12,253 bases of DNA from assembly GCA_020355945.1 (NCBI GenBank), contig CP070627.1, positions 5,753,405-5,765,657 of the forward strand, given 5' to 3'. Within the stretch, counting starts at the first letter, position 1; each line of letters starts with the position of its first letter. The stretch is from Candidatus Aminicenantota bacterium. Its GTDB lineage: Bacteria > Acidobacteriota > Aminicenantia > UBA2199. The position numbers were made by a program, and so were the translations under genes. Positions 1 through 7,652 of the stretch are shown in pieces. The notes below the pieces were generated by a model. It did no database searches and was not told where the DNA came from. It saw only the letters and a list, made by a program, of their open reading frames with translations.

Positions 1-2162
1 TCATTGGTGAGAAAGGGGTCCAGCACTTTTTGTTTGAGGTTATAGAGGTAGCGTTCCACCAGGTTAAAATAGAGCTCGGTTTGTTTAAGTTCTTTGCCTT
101 CGGTAAGCATTTCCCGGGTCAACGTGGAAGAGGTATATTCTTTTTGGGTATCATAGCGGAAACCCTTCCGGGTCTTTTGGTCTGTTTTTTCTCCCAACAG
201 GTTGTCTTCCATGGTTTTAAAGAATGCTTCATCAATGGTAAATCGTCTCCCGGTATACACACACTTGATCTCAGCACCCGGTTCAAAATTAATGGCATAG
301 AGGTAATCCTGGATATCGGAGGAAATTTTCTCTTCGTTGTAGTCATACAATGATTCCTTTACTTCCTGGAGAAGGTTGTAATCGTACATCCTGCACAATG
401 ACTCCAGGAAACCATCGGGAATCAGGCCCGGGTGTTCTTTCTGTTTTTTCTTAAAAAAGGCCATCAACATGGACATGTTGATACGTTTATCTTCGCTGGC
501 ATAGGTGTTATAAAATTCATTGAATATTTTGATGGAATCCCGACCGGAGAATCCTTTGTCGCCTTCGGTCTCGGCTTCTGCCAGGATTCGTTTGCGCCGT
601 TTGGCGTTAAATCCCCTTAAATCTTCTTCCGTCAACCAGGTAGGAATATGCCCGGTATATATTTCCATCTTTAACAGGTGGAGATTGGTATCACAATAGA
701 GTTCGTATTTCTTCGCGTCTTCGATCCAATCCAGTAAGGCTTCCGAACTGGTATTTAACCGCGAAGCAATAATCACCCGGGCAAAATTGTGAAGCACTTT
801 AGGAAGAAAATTGGCCTCGATATGTTTACCGAACACCCCCCGGTAAATTTCCACTTCCGTACGGATATCCAGGATATAGGGAATCTTAATGTACTCGATG
901 CGGTCCAGGAAGGAGTGGATATCAGATACATTTTTTTTGTCCTCCGGGTTCATCAGCGCCACGAAAAGGGAATCAACATTTTCCTCGATGTGTTCCACTT
1001 TGTGAACCCCTTCACTGATGATATTGTGAAGCTCAATTAACCGGTCTTTGTTGTGACCTTTGATATCCATGAGGGCGTAAATGCCGTTATTGGTCCGGGC
1101 ATAATTGGAAAAGATGTACCTGACCCGGTTACTATCTTTTAACAGGCTGTCCAGGCGATGTTGAAGCATCTCGTTGGTTAATACATTCGTGCGCAGGGGC
1201 TTGTCACCCGGGTTGAATACACTGATCCCCTCTCCCAACCGCCGGTCAAAATGAAACTGCCGGGCGTAGATCATGTCAAAAACACGGGAAGGATGTTCCA
1301 GCTTAGGCTGAAGCGCTTTGTAAAGAGCCCGGCATATGGTGCAGGGATTGTCCTTAAATACCCACTCGTACTCTTTATCGGTGAATAGTTTATATTTAAA
1401 TTTATCATTTTTAAAAAGATTATCAAAAAACTCCCTGCGAAAGGATTTGGGAATCATTAAGATAGGGTTGTCATGGCTGGGGCAGGGGATTTCCACGTAT
1501 TCATCGGTCTCATGAATGAAGCTGGGTCTGCTGAAAACAGTTTTCTGTTGGGGTCTCTCTTGATTGAGCTCAGAGGTGAAAGTTTCAATAACAGGAATGG
1601 CTGCGTTTTCCAAAAATCCCAATGCCTCACGGTTTAACCGCCACACCGTTTCATATCGTACGCCTTCCGCGGTATTGGCATATTTTTCAAACTTCATCAG
1701 CAGGTTATTCAAAAAGGTGCTTTTACCGCACCCGGGCGGGCCTTCAAATATATAAATCTTATTTTGCTGGGCCCCCTGGCGCAGGGCTTTGGTCAGGTTC
1801 ACCAACCGGTTGGCAAACAAACGATCCGCAAAAAACGGCCGGTCCGTCTCTTCTACAAACAACCGGTAGCAATCATAATAAACAAAACCAATTGACTCAG
1901 GATCATCCGGGTACTCATTAAACCCCTCACCAACATAATACTTGATCATATCATGAAATACCTGGAAAATACTGCGAATAAGAGCCTGGTGATTCTTCGC
2001 TAAATGTTCCAGGAATTCCTTAAAGGGAATCGGCCCTCGTTCGGGATGAGCATTTATATTCTCATGTAAACTCTCTATTGTCTTTGTTATAATTTCTCTG
2101 TTCATATAGTCTATTCCCTTATCTTTGATTTCTTCTTTCTTTTCTTCTATTATTGATTCCAT
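1..2162 (-). CDS. PrkA/YeaG-family AAA+ serine protein kinase, second paralogue (3' end off window)
   Basis: I translated this frame by hand: 720 codons from the ATG at 2160-2162 to the left edge with no stop, so the C-terminus lies outside the window. Visible landmarks: Walker A GPPGCGKST at residues 141-149; a CPSHDNP motif at 227-233 like the CPMHEEP motif of Bacillus-type PrkA; a CTIC pair at 274-277; NNGI at 358-361; FLDRIEYIKIPY at 418-429, close to the FLDRVYIVKVPY segment of E. coli YeaG; GFSGR at 537-541; and a PrkA C-terminal region with DIQDYLYAINF at 616-626. The family couples an AAA+ ATPase module to a C-terminal kinase-like domain and acts in the cytosol in stress or sporulation signalling. 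The start lies one base after the spoVR stop (2164), with AAGGTG upstream inside the spoVR end, so translation is probably coupled. The family call is strong; substrates are unknown. About 140 residues precede Walker A, somewhat more than in YeaG. Confidence 0.9.
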   Translation of the reverse strand, partial: MESIIEEKKEEIKDKGIDYMNREIITKTIESLHENINAHPERGPIPFKEFLEHLAKNHQALIRSIFQVFHDMIKYYVGEGFNEYPDDPESIGFVYYDCYRLFVEETDRPFFADRLFANRLVNLTKALRQGAQQNKIYIFEGPPGCGKSTFLNNLLMKFEKYANTAEGVRYETVWRLNREALGFLENAAIPVIETFTSELNQERPQQKTVFSRPSFIHETDEYVEIPCPSHDNPILMIPKSFRREFFDNLFKNDKFKYKLFTDKEYEWVFKDNPCTICRALYKALQPKLEHPSRVFDMIYARQFHFDRRLGEGISVFNPGDKPLRTNVLTNEMLQHRLDSLLKDSNRVRYIFSNYARTNNGIYALMDIKGHNKDRLIELHNIISEGVHKVEHIEENVDSLFVALMNPEDKKNVSDIHSFLDRIEYIKIPYILDIRTEVEIYRGVFGKHIEANFLPKVLHNFARVIIASRLNTSSEALLDWIEDAKKYELYCDTNLHLLKMEIYTGHIPTWLTEEDLRGFNAKRRKRILAEAETEGDKGFSGRDSIKIFNEFYNTYASEDKRINMSMLMAFFKKKQKEHPGLIPDGFLESLCRMYDYNLLQEVKESLYDYNEEKISSDIQDYLYAINFEPGAEIKCVYTGRRFTIDEAFFKTMEDNLLGEKTDQKTRKGFRYDTQKEYTSSTLTREMLTEGKELKQTELYFNLVERYLYNLKQKVLDPFLTN

Positions 2163-2163
2163 T

Positions 2164-3804
2164 TTACAGCACCTTTTTGGAGATTTTTTTATTTTCCATG
2201 GTATAAACCACCCGTTGGAATTGAAATTCTTTTTTTACCTCTTCCGTTGGCGGGGCAAACCCAAAGGGCGCTCGCTGCACCTTTGGCTTTTGCACCACCT
2301 CCGTGGTTTCCAATTTGACGGGTTTGCCCCAGAGATACTCAATGCCCATCATCGTATTGGGGATAAAGTCTTTATAAAGAGGTTTTCCTTCAAACCGGTG
2401 GTTCAAATAAAGGACACCGTTGCTGCCTTTTTCCTGGTCCACTTCGATCTTGGGAGGATGGTACAGGGAATCCAAAATCATTTGTCGATAGTCTTCGACT
2501 TTACGGCTCTTGACGTAATACTCCCACACCATCCGGTCCCGGTTCAACCGTCTGCCAGCCACAAACAACTTATGCCGGGTCACAAAATCCTGGTTCAAAA
2601 AGGTATTCACCAACAGGAAATCACTGAAATTCTCTCGTATATGAAAAATAAAGTTTTTCCCTTTGCCAGTGTTGGTGTCATAGATTTTCCGGGTGTGGTC
2701 ATGGGCAATTTTTTGGAATTGGTAGGTTAATTTTCCTTTATCCGCCAGTTCTTCGATATATTCATAGAGCCTCATGCCTAAGGCATAAGGGTTGAGCCCT
2801 ACACGGGGCATAGCAGTTACCCCGGCATTAACACGGGCGTATTCCACTTCATGGCCTAATATGCGCTGGTCTGCCAAAAACAGACACTCATGCCAATAAC
2901 TGGCCCACCCTTCATTCATAATCTTGGTACGAATCTGCGGCTGGAAAAACAGCGACGTGCCCCGCACCACCTGCATCACGGTCTTCATCCACTCGTTCTC
3001 TTCTTTATCTAAAAATTCCGAGTGCTCCATGATATACTCCATCAGGTCCAGCCTGGTTGGCTCCTCTTCCTGCAAATGCTTCTCATAAAGACTCTCAAAT
3101 TCAGGATTCTTCCGGATGATCTCGGCAAAAAATGCATCTTCTGCTTTATCCCCATACTGTTTGACCAACTTGTTGTATCGCTCGATCTCTTTAACGTATT
3201 GATGGGTGCTGACTTTCTTAATGGCCTGGAGAAAGACATCAAAGTAAAAATCCAGGCGTTTTCGGGCTTTACCGGGCTGCGGCCGATCCAACTGCGAAAG
3301 CGTGTAATAATACCCCACCAGGTTATCTATCCCCCGGGCAAATTCAATCACATAATCCACCCACCGCCCCCTTTCCGAACGCAGCATGGCAATCAACCGC
3401 TTGTCCGCTAACGCTTTGCCAGTAAAATCATAATCCCAGGTGTGCCGAAAATAAGCATTGTTCTGGAAAAAATCAATGTGCCCCAACACATGATAAAAAA
3501 TCATCACATTGAGCCAATCAGGATTGTTGTCATTGTAAAAGGAAATGGCAGGGCGAGTATTGATAACGGTTTCAAAGGGATTGCCGGGGTATAATTCATA
3601 TTTACCCTTTTCTTTTAATACCTCTACATCATGAACCCAATAATCATAAAGCGTGGGGATCATGACTTTGGGCGATAATTCCAATAAGTCCCTGTTGGTC
3701 ACAATGTATTCCAGGGATTCATTGTCGAAACGCAATCCCGCATCCCTGGCCCGCCGCTTGCACTCCTCCATTATCTCTTTTGTATGTTGATCGATTAATT
3801 CCAT
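2164..3804 (-). CDS. spoVR: SpoVR/YcgB family protein
   Basis: A 546-residue protein, slightly longer than E. coli YcgB (about 510). Family signatures: HVLGHIDFFQNNAYF at residues 105-119, where the spaced histidines H105 and H109 match the SpoVR H-x3-H-D-F-F-x-N motif; NEGWASYWH at 297-305, corresponding to the family's NEGWA-x2-WH motif; and GLNPYALG at 336-343. There is no signal peptide or membrane segment, so it is cytosolic. B. subtilis SpoVR affects spore cortex formation and E. coli YcgB belongs to the RpoS regulon; the biochemical activity is not established. The C-terminal ~45 residues (TTEVVQKPKVQRAPFGFAPP onward) look like a poorly conserved charged/proline tail. The start has AAAGG about 9 bases upstream, next to an intergenic repeat that itself ends in GGAGGC. 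Neighbours DUF444 and two PrkA proteins form the classic co-occurring set. This is not evidence of sporulation by itself, since non-sporulating bacteria carry it too. Confidence 0.93.
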   Translation of the reverse strand: MELIDQHTKEIMEECKRRARDAGLRFDNESLEYIVTNRDLLELSPKVMIPTLYDYWVHDVEVLKEKGKYELYPGNPFETVINTRPAISFYNDNNPDWLNVMIFYHVLGHIDFFQNNAYFRHTWDYDFTGKALADKRLIAMLRSERGRWVDYVIEFARGIDNLVGYYYTLSQLDRPQPGKARKRLDFYFDVFLQAIKKVSTHQYVKEIERYNKLVKQYGDKAEDAFFAEIIRKNPEFESLYEKHLQEEEPTRLDLMEYIMEHSEFLDKEENEWMKTVMQVVRGTSLFFQPQIRTKIMNEGWASYWHECLFLADQRILGHEVEYARVNAGVTAMPRVGLNPYALGMRLYEYIEELADKGKLTYQFQKIAHDHTRKIYDTNTGKGKNFIFHIRENFSDFLLVNTFLNQDFVTRHKLFVAGRRLNRDRMVWEYYVKSRKVEDYRQMILDSLYHPPKIEVDQEKGSNGVLYLNHRFEGKPLYKDFIPNTMMGIEYLWGKPVKLETTEVVQKPKVQRAPFGFAPPTEEVKKEFQFQRVVYTMENKKISKKVL

Positions 3805-3816
3805 TTTCTATACCTT

Positions 3817-3877
3817 TTTGCCTCCGGCGGGTCAGAACCTTTTTGAAAAAAGGTTCCGACACCTCCAAAAACTTTTT
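3817..3877 (-). repeat. Intergenic hairpin repeat, copy A
   Basis: Read on the minus strand, this stretch starts AAAAAGTTTTTGGAGGTGTC, passes through a hairpin with perfect 10-base arms (GAACCTTTTT / AAAAAGGTTC, 3835-3856, two-base centre) and ends TGACCCGCCGGAGGCAAA. A second version lies at 12182-12253 on the plus strand and shares the blocks AAAAGTTTTTG, TTTTTTCAAAAAG and CCCGCCGGAGGCAAA, with a different insert between them. It sits between the DUF444 and spoVR genes, in the direction of their transcription, and places a GGAGG just ahead of the spoVR leader. It is probably a REP-like dispersed element; copy number cannot be judged from one window. Confidence 0.7.
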
Positions 3878-3886
3878 ATTTAGACT

Positions 3887-3901
3887 CCCCGCACCGCGGG
3901 G
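3887..3901 (-). other. GC-rich hairpin abutting the DUF444 stop codon
   Basis: CCCCGC and GCGGGG form a perfect 6-bp stem around a three-base loop, starting at the base next to the DUF444 TAA stop. No T-tract follows in the direction of transcription, so it is not a standard intrinsic terminator. With the adjacent repeat hairpin it could stabilise the upstream mRNA end or mark a processing site (inference). Confidence 0.5.
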
Positions 3902-5275
3902 TTACTCGGATATAAGCTTTTTGATTCCTTCAATAATGCGAGGTTCATCCGCATCTTCTTCCATTGCATCCATCCGGATTTCCGTGGCTCTGTTTTCTAA
4001 TAAACCGGATTTTTTCATGTACCGCTCCATGTCAGACTCCCGGGCCCCGGTGAAACTGCTGTGAGCTACGGTAATTCCCACACGGTTGGTGTAAGTTAAC
4101 AGCCGGGTGATCTGCGGTAAGGTTTCTTTGCCGTAAGTGTCCCAATCATCACCGTCCGTACCATGAAAAACATAAATATTGTAATCTTTGGCCAGACTCT
4201 CTTTTTCTATGATTTCATTTACCAGTCGAAACCCGGAGGCCACCTTGGTACCACCAGCCACTTTGGAACTGTAGTAGGTAAAAAAATCAGGTACTTCTTT
4301 GGCTTCGGTGTCATGCACCACAAAACGGGACTCCACCTGGCGCGCATATTGATAAAGCAGCCAACTGTAAATCAAGATGTGCTGGGATACCACCAATTCC
4401 GTGGGTTTCCCCGACATAGAACCGGAATAGTCCCTCACAAAAAAAACCACGGCCTGGGATTCGTAATCCTTTTCCTTGGAGAGAATCCGGTAAATTTTAT
4501 CAGCGGGTGAAATCAAGAAACGAGTGGTATCAATGTCACCGGGGTCCGGTAGGTTACCCAGGTGGATATTGGTCTGGACCAGTTTGCGCAGGGTGGCTTT
4601 TTTATCCAGGATTTGACCGAATCCCTGGTGACGGTCGGTAAGATCATAAGTATAGCGGGTTAAGGCCCGTTTTTTGCCCTTGTCTTTCAGGTTAGGCAGT
4701 TCAAATTGTTCGGTCAGGATTTTTCCCAGGTCATAAGCACTGGATTCCATTTCATGAGGGGCGCTTTCTCCTTCTCCCGCACCACCCTCTCCGGCGCCGG
4801 GCTGCGGCTGCACCGGTGCCTCTCCGATCACTTCACCTTCTTCACCCTCTCCCGTACCGCCGCCCTCTCCTTCCCCGGTCTCCTCATCCGTTGGCGTATG
4901 ATGAAGGAACTTCTCTTCCACTGTGGTAGGCACCACCACGACTTTATCCCTGCCGCCTTTACTGGGTTTAATCAATTTCCCTACCCGGATTTTCCGGGGA
5001 AACCCGTCTTCTTCCCTCTTCTTATCCCGTTCCAGCAGCTCATCCATAGAACGCAGTTGAGTCGTATAAGAACCCTGGATTACCCGGGGAAAATCTTGCA
5101 GCACCACCAGGTCCTGGTAGTCATAAACTCCCGGGATACTGGGAGGAGATAAAGGCGGTTCATGGTCCACCGCTCCTTCCAATCCCCGCAGCTCACCTAA
5201 AATCTTCTCCTTCTCCCGGGGCGTCAAATCTTTTCTATCTAATTCTTTCTTTAACTTTAAAATTTCCGACTCCAT
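3902..5275 (-). CDS. yeaH: YeaH/YhbH (DUF444) family VWA-like protein
   Basis: 457 residues, close to the E. coli YeaH length (about 430). The C-terminal half is a von Willebrand A-like domain: metal-site loop DYSGSM at 282-287, GGTKVASGF at 341-349 supplying the MIDAS threonine, and HGTDGDDW at 371-378, matching the family's x-SDGDNW segment. The N-terminal part contains a basic region FPRKIRVGK (92-100) and a long Gly/Glu-rich low-complexity linker at about 130-175, longer than I expect for the family. It is cytosolic. YeaH is encoded beside and functionally linked to the YeaG kinase; a partner or adaptor role for the AAA+ kinase is inferred from this and from the general pairing of MoxR-like AAA+ ATPases with VWA proteins. 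The SD GAGGAG at 5284-5289 is 8 bases from the start. The gene begins 60 bases after the upstream prkA stop, consistent with one operon. Confidence 0.94.
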   Translation of the reverse strand: MESEILKLKKELDRKDLTPREKEKILGELRGLEGAVDHEPPLSPPSIPGVYDYQDLVVLQDFPRVIQGSYTTQLRSMDELLERDKKREEDGFPRKIRVGKLIKPSKGGRDKVVVVPTTVEEKFLHHTPTDEETGEGEGGGTGEGEEGEVIGEAPVQPQPGAGEGGAGEGESAPHEMESSAYDLGKILTEQFELPNLKDKGKKRALTRYTYDLTDRHQGFGQILDKKATLRKLVQTNIHLGNLPDPGDIDTTRFLISPADKIYRILSKEKDYESQAVVFFVRDYSGSMSGKPTELVVSQHILIYSWLLYQYARQVESRFVVHDTEAKEVPDFFTYYSSKVAGGTKVASGFRLVNEIIEKESLAKDYNIYVFHGTDGDDWDTYGKETLPQITRLLTYTNRVGITVAHSSFTGARESDMERYMKKSGLLENRATEIRMDAMEEDADEPRIIEGIKKLISE

Positions 5276-5335
5276 GGTTATGTCTCCTCGTACCCCCTAT
5301 ATCCGGGGCAGCGGGTTTCCCATCACCCCATCCTC

Positions 5336-7405
5336 TCACTTCTCATCGGATTGAGTGCAGAAATACTCGATGGTTTTCTGGGCGCAGGTCCTGCAGTAGC
5401 CAAGTTTGTTTAGCATGGTATCGATCATGCGGTCATAGAGTTTTTGATTTTCTTCGTTGGTACGGTTAGCCAGGGCACCGATAAGACTGCCTGAACCCGC
5501 GATGTCGGATTTCAACCGCACATCGGTTACCGCCTTTACCAGTTCCAGGTTATCCATGAAATCGTAATTGGGGGCCGTAGATATTTTTTGCCCGTAGATT
5601 TTGCGAATAGAGGTGCGGAAATTTTCGCGTTGTTCCGCCGTCTTCAACCCCAGCCGTTCCTCAACGCTGTTGATGTATTTTTCATCGATCTTCAATGCCT
5701 TCAATTCCCCGGTTTGTGGGTCTTTATATTTCCACATCTTATCCGGGCCCAGGTTCTCCGCATCAATACCGATGATCATATTCACATAATTCATGACGTC
5801 TTTACGAATGGCATAAGGTTCATCCATGTAGGCATTGAACATTTCGGTCATGATGCGTTCCCTGTAGAGCCCTTTGGCGATTTTCAGGTCTTCCAGGTAT
5901 TTGGCCCGGTCATTGGCATCAGAGACATAGTCTAATATGATCCGTTCTACAGCGCTGAAGATGTCGTGAGCAAACATACATTTACCTTCGTTGGTTTCGG
6001 AACTTTCCACTAAAAGCTGGATGGCCCGGCCCAGGTTCCGCTGTCCCAGTCCTTTTTGTCCGAAGCGTTTGGTGATATCCGGTTCTTGATTGAGGGTATC
6101 AATCACTTCTGCCAGGGTTTTAATGCTTTTTTCGCCTGCCACTTCACCGGCTGCCAGTTTCATGGTTTCCACCGGTGTTAGTTTTTCAGAGGTGGGCAAA
6201 CGGGACAATACCGTTGCCACGGACGCCGCATAATTTAAATTGGGGTCCTGGTGCAGCTCTTCTTTACTAAACGTGAACTTGGTCTCGCTGCCTATGGCAT
6301 AATCGGTTAAGTATTCCTGGAGCAGGTAATTGGTGTTGTGGGGTACATAGGAAATACGGCAGCGGTCCACGATGGGGGCCTCTTCTCTTTCTTCCAGGAA
6401 CCGGTTATATTCCGAGTTGTTGCTGGTGGCAACAATCAACGTATCAATAGGCCATTTGAACCCGTCGATCTCAATCACCCGGTTCTGGATCACACCCAGG
6501 TAAACCTGGACCAGGTCTTTTTTATTTTTAAATATCTCGTCACTGAAATGAATCCCGCCGCCAGCCACCCGTGCCAATGCGCCTCGTCTCAAGTCAAACC
6601 GATAAGGATTGTTGGTGTCTGTGATATGCAGTAGTCTCTGGATCGATTCTTCACCCAGCAGGTCTACGGCAGAGGAGGTAATCTTATCTTTGGCCGGGTA
6701 TTTACCGGTTATGGTTCCCATGCTTTCCATTAGAGGCACTGGTACGATTTCAATAAAATTCAGTGCTTCTTCCACGTTGCCGCCGGTAAAATTGATGATA
6801 TCGTTCCATATAAATTCACTGCAAGCACCCATCGGTCGATAATCCTCATACAGTCCCTCGATTTGTTTATTGGAAAACCCGATCCATTTGGTCAGCAGTT
6901 CCTTGTTCTCTTTCCGGTTAGGCACCAGGTTCATGGCCAGGATCATGGGGTCTTCGTAGGTTTGGGACTCAATCGTATTGATCTTACCATAATTTCCCAA
7001 TTGATCCAGGTGTTTAAAGCGAAAAGTATATTTTCGGTTTTCTTCCCGGGAAAGGAACTGGCGATAGCAATCGCACACGTATTCTATGAAAAAGGTTTTA
7101 CCATTACCGGGTTCTCCCACCAGGACATAGGCCATCTCCTTGGATGAGCCGCCTTCGGCTGCATCTTTCACATAAGAAACAAAACTGTTGATTTCGTCAT
7201 AAAGGCCGATAATATGTTTTTTACCGTTTCTGAAAATTTTAAAATCATAGGTGGTTTTGCCGTTCACCACTACTTTTTCAATATCTTGTTCCAGGATCAT
7301 CCTGGAAACGCCTTCAAAGGCGTTCTCGAATCGCCGTTTACCTCTTTTGACGGCGGTCAGGTGTTCTTGAAGGTTAAAAACACGTTTGTTATTGTTGGTC
7401 GTCAT
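5336..7405 (-). CDS. prkA: PrkA/YeaG-family AAA+ serine protein kinase, first paralogue
   Basis: 689 residues against about 640 for E. coli YeaG. Walker A is GEPGNGKT at 97-104; a GGGIHFSDEIF segment at 282-292 takes the place of YeaG's NQGIMEFVEMF; the sensor-like ATSNNSEYNRF is at 326-336; DRCRISYVP at 347-355 corresponds to the DRVYIVKVP region. The C-terminal third aligns by eye with YeaG: YKDPQTGE at 560-567 against YRDPDTGQ, and the ending DRMIDTMLNKLGYCRTCAQK against YeaG's DRMMEKGYTRKQ. The family is described as a serine protein kinase with AAA+ ATPase features, active in nutrient stress and sporulation. The Cys/His motif kept in the second paralogue is absent here (TYEDP at 149-153). 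Three cysteines cluster near the C-terminus (671, 674, 683). It is the first gene of the minus-strand cluster; SD GGAGG at 7410-7414 lies 4 bases from the ATG. Confidence 0.95.
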   Translation of the reverse strand: MTTNNNKRVFNLQEHLTAVKRGKRRFENAFEGVSRMILEQDIEKVVVNGKTTYDFKIFRNGKKHIIGLYDEINSFVSYVKDAAEGGSSKEMAYVLVGEPGNGKTFFIEYVCDCYRQFLSREENRKYTFRFKHLDQLGNYGKINTIESQTYEDPMILAMNLVPNRKENKELLTKWIGFSNKQIEGLYEDYRPMGACSEFIWNDIINFTGGNVEEALNFIEIVPVPLMESMGTITGKYPAKDKITSSAVDLLGEESIQRLLHITDTNNPYRFDLRRGALARVAGGGIHFSDEIFKNKKDLVQVYLGVIQNRVIEIDGFKWPIDTLIVATSNNSEYNRFLEEREEAPIVDRCRISYVPHNTNYLLQEYLTDYAIGSETKFTFSKEELHQDPNLNYAASVATVLSRLPTSEKLTPVETMKLAAGEVAGEKSIKTLAEVIDTLNQEPDITKRFGQKGLGQRNLGRAIQLLVESSETNEGKCMFAHDIFSAVERIILDYVSDANDRAKYLEDLKIAKGLYRERIMTEMFNAYMDEPYAIRKDVMNYVNMIIGIDAENLGPDKMWKYKDPQTGELKALKIDEKYINSVEERLGLKTAEQRENFRTSIRKIYGQKISTAPNYDFMDNLELVKAVTDVRLKSDIAGSGSLIGALANRTNEENQKLYDRMIDTMLNKLGYCRTCAQKTIEYFCTQSDEK

Positions 7406-7438
7406 ACTGCCTCCGTTTCAAATTAAAACAATATTCAC

Positions 7439-7464
7439 CCAATTTCATAATATAGTAAAATTGG
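7439..7464. promoter_or_regulatory. Inverted repeat in the prkA leader/promoter region
   Basis: CCAATTT (7439-7445) and AAATTGG (7458-7464) are perfect 7-base arms around a 12-base AT-rich centre. On the minus strand the centre holds TATATTATG, which could serve as a -10 for prkA about 45 bases upstream of its start. A dyad over a -10 is a plausible operator, but no convincing -35 is visible, so this is tentative. Confidence 0.35.
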
Positions 7465-7467
7465 ATA

Positions 7468-7485
7468 GGAGAAAATTCTTTCTCC
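7468..7485. promoter_or_regulatory. Second inverted repeat upstream of prkA
   Basis: GGAGAAA (7468-7474) and TTTCTCC (7479-7485) are perfect 7-base arms with a 4-base centre, only 3 bases from the neighbouring inverted repeat. It could be an operator, or, if transcription starts upstream, an RNA hairpin in the prkA leader. No T-tract follows it in either direction. Confidence 0.35.
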
Positions 7486-7496
7486 GCTAGAATACA

Positions 7497-7652
7497 TTAA
7501 TACATTATTGAAGTTTTTTCAACCCCTTTTTTTATTTTTAACGAAGCCAGGCCCAATAATCCCAGGCAGGCAATGAATATAGCTAAAAATGAAAATACAT
7601 CAAAAAAAATGGCATCAACGGCCTTAATATACAACTTTAGTTGTACAAAAAT
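7497..7652 (-). pseudogene. Remnant of an FtsX/MacB-type ABC transporter permease
   Basis: The minus strand is open here for 51 codons after an in-frame stop (7653-7655) and ends at TAA 7497-7499. It encodes a hydrophobic segment containing FSFLAIFIACLGLLGLAS. That is very close to the transmembrane stretch of FtsX-like (MacB_PCD/FtsX) permeases, whose usual form is FSILAIFIACLGLFGLAS followed by a charged stretch leading to KEIGIRKVLGAS. Here the charged stretch (LKIKKGVEKTS) is degenerate and soon reaches a stop. No start codon, SD or remaining domain is present, so this looks like a both-ends-truncated relic rather than a gene. A short functional membrane peptide is a less likely alternative. 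The relic fills much of the 377-base gap between prkA and the next gene and overlaps a palindrome that may regulate that gene. Confidence 0.55.
7630..7645. promoter_or_regulatory. Palindromic operator-like site upstream of the secreted-protein operon
   Basis: TACAACTTTAGTTGTA is a perfect dyad (TACAAC / GTTGTA around TTTA). A further copy of its left half, TACAACT, lies at 7676-7682, about 10 bases upstream of the -35 at 7692. The dyad plus half-site next to a good promoter suggests a transcription-factor binding site. TACA/TGTA-type dyads are known for BlaI/MecI/CopY-class repressors, but no such regulator is encoded here and the match is only general. Confidence 0.4.

Noticed and set aside
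2125..2730. A 201-codon plus-strand frame opposite spoVR
   Set aside because: It shadows the SpoVR coding sequence and crosses into the next gene; the SpoVR motifs on the other strand decide the coding strand.
4706..5152. A 148-codon plus-strand frame opposite the DUF444 gene
   Set aside because: It is antisense to a firmly identified gene, lies largely over its Gly/Glu-rich linker (GC-skewed codons leave the other strand open), and its product matches no family I recognise.
7508..7537. TTGAAGTTTTTTCAA followed by a T-rich run, terminator-like on the plus strand
   Set aside because: No plus-strand gene lies upstream to terminate, the stem is short and AT-only, and the stretch is explained as part of the permease relic.
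7545..7575. CCAGG/CAGGC repeats near 7546-7571 as a hairpin
   Set aside because: The units are mainly direct repeats with at most a 4-bp stem, and they fall in the codons of the permease relic.
7550..7580. Sigma54 promoter for prkA (TGGC at the end of the relic, minus strand)
   Set aside because: There is no GC pair at the required spacing; the sequence after TGGC is A-rich.
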